NCBI GenBank assembly: GCA_900755085.1
Contig: CAAEFF010000028.1
Coordinates: 1-15,494 of the forward strand
Reading direction: 5' to 3'
DNA length: 15,494 bases
Source: an uncultured Streptococcus sp.
GTDB lineage: Bacteria; Bacillota; Bacilli; Lactobacillales; Streptococcaceae
In this document: positions 1 to 5,847 of the stretch, piece after piece
Layout: each line of letters begins with the position of its first letter
Numbering within the stretch: position 1 is the stretch's first letter
Position numbers and translations under genes: made by a program
The notes under the pieces: generated by a model
Database searches by the model: none
Told to the model about the DNA's origin: nothing
Seen by the model: only the letters and a program-made list of their open reading frames with translations

Positions 1-90
1 GAGAACAAACTTAATAATAGACCTCGAAAATGTCTTAACTGGAAAACACCTTATGAAGTTTTCTATGAAGAAAATGTGCACTTATTTTGA
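1..90 (+). CDS. IS30-family transposase, C-terminal fragment
   Basis: The frame from base 1 is open for 29 codons and stops at TGA 88-90. The peptide contains LNNRPRKCLNWKTPYEVFYE. The pattern RPRK-C-L-x-W-x-TP-x-E-V-F is the conserved C-terminal end of IS30-type DDE transposases. The gene begins to the left of the window, so it is not possible to tell whether the element is complete. No terminal inverted repeat could be matched because the other end is missing; the right end probably lies between 90 and about 125. The fragment ends about 35 bases before the promoter of the MarR-type gene, so the insertion sequence borders that unit. Confidence 0.8.
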   Translation, partial: ENKLNNRPRKCLNWKTPYEVFYEENVHLF

Positions 91-124
91 CAATTCAAGT
101 GAAACAAAGTGCACGCTCTTTTTC

Positions 125-153
125 TTGCAGGAATACAAGAAAAGGTATATGAT
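125..153 (+). promoter_or_regulatory. Promoter of the marR-type/DUF1304 unit
   Basis: A -35-like TTGCAG at 125-130 and a -10-like TATGAT at 148-153 are separated by 17 bases. Transcription would begin around 160, inside the palindromic operator. The assignment rests on box similarity and on the position just ahead of the first gene. Confidence 0.5.
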
Positions 154-179
154 TGATTAATCAACTATTGATACATCAA
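153..179 (+). promoter_or_regulatory. Tandem palindromic operator, likely bound by the MarR-type regulator
   Basis: Two perfect 12-bp palindromes of the form TTGAT-NN-ATCAA lie at 153-164 (TTGATTAATCAA) and 168-179 (TTGATACATCAA). Their centres are 15 bp apart. The inner half-sites also form ATCAA-CTA-TTGAT (160-172). The array starts at the end of the -10 box and covers the expected transcription start. Such a position suits repression, and MarR proteins bind short palindromes as dimers. Autoregulation by the adjacent MarR-type gene is inferred. Confidence 0.55.
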
Positions 180-199
180 AAATAATTAGGAGAAGGAAT

Positions 200-628
200 A
201 TGGCAGAAATCAATGATTTGCTCTACCAACTACGTTTGGCAGATCAATCGACTACACAACTCTTTGAAAAGCGCCTAGGGATTAGCTTAACACGTTATCA
301 AATTTTGCAGGATTTATTCGAACAAGCACCGTGCAATCAGATCGCGGTTCAGGAACGCTTGCAGATTGATGCAGCTGCTTTAACCCGGCATTTCAAAATA
401 CTAGAAAAGGAAGGGTTTGTCCATCGGAGTCGAAATCCAAAGAACCAGCGGGAATTTGTCATCCATCTGACAGATATGGCCTATAATCGGTTGGTCAAAC
501 ATCCCCCTCGCTATCATGTGGCCGTGAAAGAACAGATGAGTCGCATTTTGACCGCTCAGGAACAAGAGCAATTTTCTTATCTACTGAATAAATTAGTATC
601 TGGTCTTGAACAAATAAAGATTGAATAA
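200..628 (+). CDS. MarR-family transcriptional regulator
   Basis: This 142-residue protein has the size and layout of MarR-type winged-helix regulators, which act as dimers and often repress their own operon. The N-terminal helices (about 1-30) would belong to the dimer interface. The winged helix spans about 31-95: a helix around ISLTRYQILQDLF, a recognition-helix region DAAALTRHFKILEKEGFV, and the wing HRSRNPKNQREFVIHLT. C-terminal helices run from about 100 to 140. The start ATG has AGGAG at about 188-192, eight bases upstream. The next gene starts 15 bases after the stop, indicating one transcript. The ligand is unknown. The family assignment is firm, but no specific member such as FabT or AdcR is recognised. 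Confidence 0.88.
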   Translation: MAEINDLLYQLRLADQSTTQLFEKRLGISLTRYQILQDLFEQAPCNQIAVQERLQIDAAALTRHFKILEKEGFVHRSRNPKNQREFVIHLTDMAYNRLVKHPPRYHVAVKEQMSRILTAQEQEQFSYLLNKLVSGLEQIKIE

Positions 629-643
629 AAAGGAGAATCTACC

Positions 644-1006
644 ATGTCATTACTGACGATTATTTTAGCCAGTCTTGCTGCACTGGAGCATTTGTATATT
701 TTTTATTTGGAGAGCATCCGAACCACATCTGATACCACTAGTCGGGTTTTCAACATGGAGAAAGAAGAACTCGCTCGTCCATCTGTGACCTCTTTATTTA
801 AAAATCAAGGGATTTATAATGCCTTGATCGGGGTCTTCCTCTTGTATGGCTTGTTTGTGTCCAAAAATATTGAAGTTGTTACGATTTTTGTGCTCTTTAT
901 TATTGGGGCCGCAGCATACGGTGCGATGACAGCCAATAAAAAGATTATCTTGACCCAAGGTGGTCCGGCTATTTTGGCTTTGTTGAGTATTCTTTTTTTT
1001 GGATAA
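644..1006 (+). CDS. DUF1304-family small membrane protein
   Basis: This is a 120-residue integral membrane protein with four likely membrane segments: about 3-24, 54-72, 76-96 and 103-119. The features AALEHLYIFYLE near the N-terminus, the central NQGIYNALIG, and YGAMTANKKI followed by QGGPAILALL near the C-terminus match the DUF1304 family as I know it. The biochemical role of this family is not established. AAGGAG lies 11-12 bases upstream of the ATG. It follows the MarR-type gene by 15 bases, so it is probably the gene that regulator controls. No clear terminator follows; transcription could run into the T-box region. Confidence 0.8.
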   Translation: MSLLTIILASLAALEHLYIFYLESIRTTSDTTSRVFNMEKEELARPSVTSLFKNQGIYNALIGVFLLYGLFVSKNIEVVTIFVLFIIGAAAYGAMTANKKIILTQGGPAILALLSILFFG

Positions 1007-1087
1007 AAAGGACATGCCGAAAGGAATCTTTGAGCTGTTTTTATTAAATTAGTGTAGAAAAAGTATAAAAAAAGACTAAAAATTTTA

Positions 1088-1115
1088 TTGACTTTCGAAG
1101 AAAAAGGGTTATAAT
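1088..1115 (+). promoter_or_regulatory. Promoter of the trp operon
   Basis: TTGACT (1088-1093) and a consensus TATAAT (1110-1115) are separated by 16 bases. Transcription would start near 1122, exactly at the first paired bases of the T-box Stem I (AACAG, 1122-1126). This agreement supports the call. Confidence 0.8.
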
Positions 1116-1120
1116 GGTAG

Positions 1121-1371
1121 CAACAGAAAAGTAATGAGTCAGCTATTTTCAGGGAGCTTGTGGGAATTGTGAACAAGCAATAGCGACTGATGAAAATTGG
1201 ACTGTTATGATCAATGAATTCTAACCCATGTGAATTCGGTTGGCACCCCTTACCGTGCAACTCCTTGATAGAGGAGATAGAGATGTAGGAAAAGACCAGC
1301 TATTTTTCCTATAAAAGAGGTGGCACCGCGGACACTACGCCCTCACACAGTTTTTGTGTGAGGGCTTTTCT
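1121..1371 (+). promoter_or_regulatory. T-box leader (tRNA-Trp-responsive) of the trp operon
   Basis: The leader shows a full T-box layout. Stem I: AACAG 1122-1126 pairs with CTGTT 1202-1206, AGTC 1137-1140 with GACT 1185-1188, GCTATT 1142-1147 with AATAGC 1179-1184, and GCTTGT 1156-1161 with ACAAGC 1173-1178. The specifier loop has an AGTA motif (1130-1133) opposite the Trp codon TGG (1198-1200), followed by A. Stem III: TAGGAAAA 1286-1293 with TTTTCCTA 1304-1311. Antiterminator: GAGG 1317-1320 and GCG 1328-1330 pair with CGC 1338-1340 and CCTC 1341-1344, leaving the seven-base bulge TGGCACC (1321-1327). TGGC in the bulge complements the GCCA end expected for bacterial tRNA-Trp, which has discriminator G. 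Uncharged tRNA-Trp should favour readthrough into trpE. Confidence 0.93.
1339..1371 (+). terminator. T-box-controlled intrinsic terminator
   Basis: An 11-bp perfect stem is formed by GCCCTCACACA (1339-1349) and TGTGTGAGGGC (1355-1365) with loop GTTTT, followed by TTTTCT. Its 5' arm contains the CGCCCTC bases used by the antiterminator, so the two structures exclude each other. Confidence 0.92.
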
Positions 1372-1563
1372 ATGTGCCTTAGCAAGCGAAGCGAGCTTAG
1401 GTACATTGATCCCAAAGCGAAAACAGAGCGATGGGATAACCTTGATAGCCTTAGCAAGCGAAGCGAGCTTAGGCACATTGATCCCAAAGCAAAAACAGAG
1501 CGATGGGATAACCTTGATAGCCTTAGCAAGCGAAGTTACGATTCATTAGAAAAAGAGTTCTAG
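1372..1563 (+). CDS. Possible 63-codon leader ORF with 24-residue repeats (speculative)
   Basis: From ATG 1372 an open frame of 63 codons runs to TAG 1561-1563, ending 16 bases before trpE. GAGGG (1360-1364) lies seven bases upstream and could act as a weak ribosome binding site. It is part of the terminator 3' arm, so it would be exposed only when the antiterminator forms. The peptide consists of two 24-residue repeats (SKRSEL-R-Y/H-IDPKAKTERWDNLDSL), each with one Trp codon. Copies differ by one residue (Tyr/His) and one silent change. There is no family match that I recognise. It may simply be an open frame created by a repeat whose period is a multiple of three. Confidence 0.2.
   Translation: MCLSKRSELRYIDPKAKTERWDNLDSLSKRSELRHIDPKAKTERWDNLDSLSKRSYDSLEKEF
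1377..1535 (+). repeat. 72-bp tandem repeat in the trp leader (two copies plus a partial third)
   Basis: Copy 1 is 1377-1448, copy 2 is 1449-1520, and the first 15 bases recur at 1521-1535. The two full copies differ at only two of 72 bases (T/C at copy base 26, G/A at copy base 43). Each begins with CCTTAGCAAGCGAAGCGAGC followed by TTAGG, an imperfect inverted repeat. The period is a multiple of three, so open frames continue through it on both strands. It lies between the T-box terminator and trpE, where T-box operons often have only a short spacer. Its origin and function are unknown. Confidence 0.92.
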
Positions 1564-1579
1564 AAGAGAGGTTTCTGAT

Positions 1580-2938
1580 ATGAAAAAAGTTTTATCTGCT
1601 GATGTTTTGAGCCCAATTTTGGCTTATATGCGTTTAGATGTGCCCCATAAAATGATCTTGGAGTCGATCCCTCGTGAAAAAGAGAATGCGCGTTTTTCAA
1701 TTGTAGCCTATCGGCCAGTCAGTGAAGTCAAGCTTGAACATGGCATCCTCTATTACAATGATCAGATTGTCGAAGAGGATCCTTTGGACTTTTTGAATCG
1801 TATCACGGTCAAAACGAAAACTTCTGAAGAGCTTCCTTTTAACGGAGGAGCGATTGGATTTGTTGGCTATGACTTGATTGGCCTCTATGAGAACATCGGT
1901 TCTATTCCTGAAGATACGATCGGCACTCCAGATCTCCACTTTTTCTTATATGAAAGCTATGTGATTTTTGATCACAAAAAGGAAAAGGTCTATGTGGTGG
2001 AAGAGAACCTCTATAGTGGACGAAGTGAAGCTGAGCAAGCGTCAAGCCTGGAGCAAGTGTTAGAGCAGTTGGCAAGACCTGCAAAGGAAGAGTTTCAGGA
2101 CAAGGATTTGCATGCTCTTCATTTCCACAATCATTTGGAGCAAAAAGAGTTTGAGGAAATGGTGGCCCTAGCGCGGGACTATATTCGAAAAGGAGATATG
2201 TTCCAATGCGTGCTCAGTCAACGTTTTTCAGCTGATTTTTCAGGGAAACCGCTAGATTATTACCGCAATTTGCGCGTGACCAATCCTTCGAATTATCTCT
2301 ACTTTTATGATTTTGGGGAGTACCAAATTATCGGTGCTAGTCCAGAAAGTCTGGTGTCGGTCAAGGATCGAGTGGTGACGACCAACCCTATTGCCGGCAC
2401 ACGTCCCAGAGGGATCGATGAAGAGGCTGATCGGCAATTGGCAGCTGATTTGACAGGGGATCCAAAAGAAGTCGCAGAACACCGCATGTTGGTGGATCTA
2501 GGGCGAAATGATATTGGTCGTATCGCTCAAAATGGGACGGTCGAAGTGACCAAATATATGGAAGTGGAATTCTTCCGTTATGTCATGCACCTGACCAGTG
2601 TTGTCAAGGGACAACTACTTCCGGGGCTAGCCTCTATTGAGGCTCTGAAGGCAACTCTTCCGGCAGGGACTGTTTCGGGTGCTCCCAAGATCCGAGCCAT
2701 GAAGCGGATCTATGAAGCAGAGAAAGAGAAAAGAGGCGTCTATGCGGGAGCTATTGGCTATCTCTCTGTGACGGGGGATCTTGATTTTGCTATTGCCATT
2801 CGAACCATGATCCTCAAAAATAAGAAGGCTTATGTGCAGGCCGGAGCAGGAATCGTTTATGATTCGATTGCTGAAAATGAATACCAAGAAACCGTCAATA
2901 AGGCAAAATCTATGACAAGGATTGGAGAAGAAGGATGA
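1580..2938 (+). CDS. trpE: Anthranilate synthase component I
   Basis: TrpE converts chorismate to anthranilate, using ammonia delivered by the TrpG amidotransferase. The 452 residues match the usual length for streptococcal TrpE. Visible chorismate-binding enzyme motifs include GASPESLV (252-259), NPIAGTRPRG (269-278), EHRMLVDLGRNDIGR (300-314), AGTVSGAPKIRAMK (362-375), AGAGIVYDS (421-429) and ENEYQET (432-438). ILES at 26-29 corresponds to the LLES element of the tryptophan feedback site of other TrpE proteins, so end-product inhibition is expected. The start ATG is preceded by GAGAGG (1566-1571), eight bases away. The stop TGA overlaps the start of the next gene in ATGA. It is the first enzyme of the operon and lies downstream of the T-box. 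Confidence 0.97.
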   Translation: MKKVLSADVLSPILAYMRLDVPHKMILESIPREKENARFSIVAYRPVSEVKLEHGILYYNDQIVEEDPLDFLNRITVKTKTSEELPFNGGAIGFVGYDLIGLYENIGSIPEDTIGTPDLHFFLYESYVIFDHKKEKVYVVEENLYSGRSEAEQASSLEQVLEQLARPAKEEFQDKDLHALHFHNHLEQKEFEEMVALARDYIRKGDMFQCVLSQRFSADFSGKPLDYYRNLRVTNPSNYLYFYDFGEYQIIGASPESLVSVKDRVVTTNPIAGTRPRGIDEEADRQLAADLTGDPKEVAEHRMLVDLGRNDIGRIAQNGTVEVTKYMEVEFFRYVMHLTSVVKGQLLPGLASIEALKATLPAGTVSGAPKIRAMKRIYEAEKEKRGVYAGAIGYLSVTGDLDFAIAIRTMILKNKKAYVQAGAGIVYDSIAENEYQETVNKAKSMTRIGEEG

Positions 2939-4509
2939 TTTTATTAGTCGATAATTACGATTCATTTACCTACAATTTAGCACAGTATATTGGAAAATTT
3001 GATGAGGTCCAGGTGCTTCGAAATGATGATCCGGATTTGTACCAGGTTGCTCAAGAAGCAGATGCCTTGGTCTTTTCTCCAGGTCCAGGTTGGCCAAAGG
3101 ATGCGGGCAAGATGGAGGAGATGATCCGAGATTTCGCGGGGGTTAAACCAATCTTGGGGATTTGCTTGGGACATCAAGCAATTGCAGAAGTTTTTGGAGG
3201 ACGCTTGGGTTTGGCTCCACATGTCATCCATGGCAAACAAAGCCAGATCCAGCTAGAAGCTCCCTCTCCTCTATACGCGGGTGTCGCAAAAGAAGTCCCA
3301 GTCATGCGCTACCATTCACTGACGATTGAGAAGATGCCAGAGGATTTTGTTATTACCTCTCGGACGACGGATGATCAAGCCATTATGGGGATTCAGCATC
3401 GTAGCCTACCGATTTATGGCTTTCAATACCATCCAGAAAGTATAGGGACGCCAGATGGGCTTAAGACCATCGAAAATTTTGTCAAACTAGTCAAGGAGAG
3501 GAAGATGAAACAAGTGCTTGCAAAAGTAGCGGAAGGAATGGATCTAACCAGCGCGGAATTAGAAGCGGCCATGGAGGAAGTTGTAGCTGGTCGTGCTTCA
3601 GAAGCGCAGGTGACGGCTCTACTTCTAGGCCTCAAAATGAAAGGGGAAACTGTTGAAGAGCGGACGGCTATTGCAAAAGTGATGCAGGCCCATGCGGTCG
3701 CTATTCCTACAGAAGTTCAAGGAGCGATGGACAATTGTGGAACTGGTGGGGATCGTTCTTATAGTTTCAATATTTCCACAACAGCTGCCTTCGTCCTTGC
3801 TGGTGGTGGCGTCAAGATGGCGAAACACGGAAATCGCTCGATCTCTTCCAAATCTGGTTCTGCGGATGTGCTAGAAGCGCTAGGGATTAACCTTGATTTG
3901 GGTCCAGAAGATTTGGGACGAGTGTTTGAAAAGGCGGGCATTGTCTTTCTATTTGCCAAAAATCTGCATCCTGGCATGCGCTATATTATGCCAGCTCGCT
4001 TGGCGCTAGGAGTTCCAACGGTGATGAATTTGACCGGTCCTCTCATTAATCCGATTCCTCTAGAAACCCAGCTATTGGGAACCAGTCGTCCGGATATGCT
4101 GGAAAGTACGGCAGAGATTCTAAAGAATTTGGGTCGAAAACGCGCAGTGGTAGTGAGTGGCCCACAAGGTTTGGACGAGGCAGGCCTTGATGGAGAAACC
4201 CAGCTCGCTATTTTGGAAAATGGACAGGTTACCTTGTCCAGCTTTCAACCAGAAGATATGGGAATGGAGCGCATCGAAATTGATCAAGTACGTGGTGGAG
4301 ACGCTAAACGCAATGCAGAAATTTTACTCAGTGTCTTGAAGAATGAAGCGAGTCCCTTTTTAGAGGTGACGGTCTTAAATGCTGGCCTTGGTTTTTATGC
4401 CAACGGCAAGGTAGATTCTATCAAGGAGGGGATTGCCTTGGCACGTGAAGTGATTGCCAGTGGGGCTGCCCTTGAGAAATTGAGATTATTACAGGAGTAT
4501 CAAAAATGA
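2935..4509 (+). CDS. trpGD: Fused anthranilate synthase component II / anthranilate phosphoribosyltransferase
   Basis: One 524-codon frame holds two enzymes that are normally separate genes in streptococci as I know them. Residues 1 to about 188 are TrpG, the glutamine amidotransferase: SPGPG (48-52), the nucleophile Cys77 in GICLGHQ, and the His166/Glu168 pair in YHPES. Residues 191-524 are TrpD, which transfers anthranilate to PRPP: CGTGGD (268-273), STTAAF (281-286), KHGNRSISSKSGSADV (297-312). The TrpD part is 334 residues, the usual stand-alone length, and begins with Met191. That ATG (3505) has AAGGAG six bases upstream, so free TrpD may also be made. The start overlaps the trpE stop (ATGA) and the stop overlaps the trpC start (ATGA). 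Both enzymes look intact. Confidence 0.94.
   Translation: MILLVDNYDSFTYNLAQYIGKFDEVQVLRNDDPDLYQVAQEADALVFSPGPGWPKDAGKMEEMIRDFAGVKPILGICLGHQAIAEVFGGRLGLAPHVIHGKQSQIQLEAPSPLYAGVAKEVPVMRYHSLTIEKMPEDFVITSRTTDDQAIMGIQHRSLPIYGFQYHPESIGTPDGLKTIENFVKLVKERKMKQVLAKVAEGMDLTSAELEAAMEEVVAGRASEAQVTALLLGLKMKGETVEERTAIAKVMQAHAVAIPTEVQGAMDNCGTGGDRSYSFNISTTAAFVLAGGGVKMAKHGNRSISSKSGSADVLEALGINLDLGPEDLGRVFEKAGIVFLFAKNLHPGMRYIMPARLALGVPTVMNLTGPLINPIPLETQLLGTSRPDMLESTAEILKNLGRKRAVVVSGPQGLDEAGLDGETQLAILENGQVTLSSFQPEDMGMERIEIDQVRGGDAKRNAEILLSVLKNEASPFLEVTVLNAGLGFYANGKVDSIKEGIALAREVIASGAALEKLRLLQEYQK
3493..3507 (+). promoter_or_regulatory. Retained internal ribosome binding site and ATG for the TrpD part
   Basis: AAGGAG at 3493-3498 is followed, after a six-base spacer, by an in-frame ATG at 3505-3507, codon 191 of the fusion. 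The spacing is ideal and the ATG coincides with the normal N-terminus of TrpD. This looks like the old trpD start site, left in place when the trpG stop codon was lost. Confidence 0.65.
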
Positions 4510-5273
4510 GTCAAGAATTCTTACCAAAGATTCTAAAGGAAAAGGCGCGTGAAGTGGCTGTGATGAAAGAAGAGGAGCTCCAACCTTTGCGCGAAACTTA
4601 CCGCTTGTATGATTACCTAAAGAGTCATCCAGAAAAGCTTCAGATCATTGCGGAGGTAAAAAAGGCTAGCCCGAGTCTGGGAGATATTCATGTCGATGTG
4701 GATATCGTCGCGCAGGCGAAGACTTACGAAGAAAATGGGGCTGTGATGATTTCTGTCTTGACCGATGAAGTGTTTTTCAAGGGCAGTATCGAGTATCTCC
4801 GGGAAATATCTAGTCAAGTATGTATCCCCACCCTCAATAAAGATTTTATTGTGGATGAAAAGCAAATAATTCGGGCGCGAAACGCAGGGGCGACCGTGAT
4901 CTTGTTGATTGTTGCAGCCTTATCAGAAGCTCGTCTGAAGGAGCTCTATGAGTTTGCGACCCATCTTGGCCTGGAGGTTTTGGTGGAGACCCATAATCTG
5001 ACAGAACTAGAGGTAGCTCACCGGATTGGGGCTCAGATCATAGGGGTCAATAATCGCAACCTGGTGACCTTTGAGACAGATCTCCATACTAGCCTTGAAT
5101 TGGCGGCCAATTTTGAACAAGAACCGGTCTACATCTCGGAGTCTGCTATTTTTACAGCAGCAGATGCGCGCATGCTCGCTCCTTATTTTAATGGCATTCT
5201 CGTTGGGACAGCCCTCATGAAGGCAGATAATGTGGCTGAAAAAGTAAAGGAGTTGCAGATTGACAAAGGTTAA
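4506..5273 (+). CDS. trpC: Indole-3-glycerol-phosphate synthase
   Basis: TrpC decarboxylates and closes the ring of carboxyphenylaminodeoxyribulose phosphate to give indole-3-glycerol phosphate. The 255-residue protein is a single-domain TIM barrel of usual length, not fused to TrpF as in enteric bacteria. Catalytic motifs are IIAEVKKASPSLGD (47-60; Glu50 and Lys52), SVLTDEVFFKGS (83-94), and LNKDF (110-114; Lys112). Later elements include VLVETHN, IIGVNNRNL, YISESAI and GILVGTAL, the last two near the C-terminus. The start is ATG 4506, overlapping the preceding stop in ATGA. The end overlaps trpF by 14 bases. Confidence 0.97.
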   Translation: MSQEFLPKILKEKAREVAVMKEEELQPLRETYRLYDYLKSHPEKLQIIAEVKKASPSLGDIHVDVDIVAQAKTYEENGAVMISVLTDEVFFKGSIEYLREISSQVCIPTLNKDFIVDEKQIIRARNAGATVILLIVAALSEARLKELYEFATHLGLEVLVETHNLTELEVAHRIGAQIIGVNNRNLVTFETDLHTSLELAANFEQEPVYISESAIFTAADARMLAPYFNGILVGTALMKADNVAEKVKELQIDKG

Positions 5274-5847
5274 AATTTGCGGATTGTCCACCCCAGAAGC
5301 TATCCAGACCGCTGTTGAAGCTGGTGCAGATTACATTGGTTTTGTCTTTGCGCCGAGCAAACGGCAGGTGACACTGGAGCAAGCCCGGCAGTTGGCTACA
5401 GGGATTCCAAAGGGGGTTCAAAAAGTCGGTGTTTTTGTATCACCACAAAGAGAAGAAGTGGAGAAGGCTTGCCAAGTTGTGGGCTTGGAGTTGATACAAG
5501 TGCATGGGCCGATGGATGATACCATCTTGCAAGAGCTTCCCCAACAGACGATTCGCGCTGTTCAAGTGGGGCAAGATGCAGCTCTTCCTGAGACCAGTGC
5601 CGATTATCTGCTCTTTGATGCTCCTGTAGCAGGAAGTGGAGAGACGTTTAACTGGCAAGAACTCGAAACCCAAAATTTCACAAAGCCCTTCTTTATTGCA
5701 GGAGGCTTGACGGAAGATAATGTAGCAGATGCCATTCGCTTCTTTCATCCTTATGCGGTGGATGTATCCAGTGGGGTCGAAACAAATGGAAAAAAAGATC
5801 CAGAGAAGATAAAACGATTTATAGAAAGGGTCAAACATGGCATATAA
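5260..5847 (+). CDS. trpF: Phosphoribosylanthranilate isomerase
   Basis: TrpF carries out the Amadori rearrangement of N-(5'-phosphoribosyl)anthranilate between the TrpD and TrpC steps. The 195-residue TIM barrel starts with KVKICGL, where Cys7 is the catalytic base, and has the acid Asp120 in LLFDAPVAGSGETFNW. The C-terminal phosphate-site motif is FIAGGLTEDNV, then VDVSSGVET (167-175). The start is TTG at 5260, chosen because AAAGGAG (5246-5252) is seven bases upstream and the encoded MTKVKICG is the normal N-terminus. No ATG fits. The start lies within the end of trpC (14-nt overlap), and the gene overlaps trpB by 11 nt, so it probably depends on translational coupling. Confidence 0.95.
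   Translation: MTKVKICGLSTPEAIQTAVEAGADYIGFVFAPSKRQVTLEQARQLATGIPKGVQKVGVFVSPQREEVEKACQVVGLELIQVHGPMDDTILQELPQQTIRAVQVGQDAALPETSADYLLFDAPVAGSGETFNWQELETQNFTKPFFIAGGLTEDNVADAIRFFHPYAVDVSSGVETNGKKDPEKIKRFIERVKHGI

Noticed and set aside
814..1260. 148-codon open frame on the - strand across the DUF1304 gene and trp leader
   Set aside because: It lies antisense to a convincing gene and to the T-box and trp promoter, and its product has no recognisable domain.
1335..1529. 64-codon - strand open frame through the tandem repeat, rich in Leu, Arg and Ser
   Set aside because: A repeat whose period is a multiple of three keeps several frames open by itself. No ribosome binding site or promoter was seen for it.
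1377..1535. Tandem repeat as a short CRISPR array
   Set aside because: The units are contiguous with a 72-bp period and have no unique spacers between short repeats; no cas genes are present.
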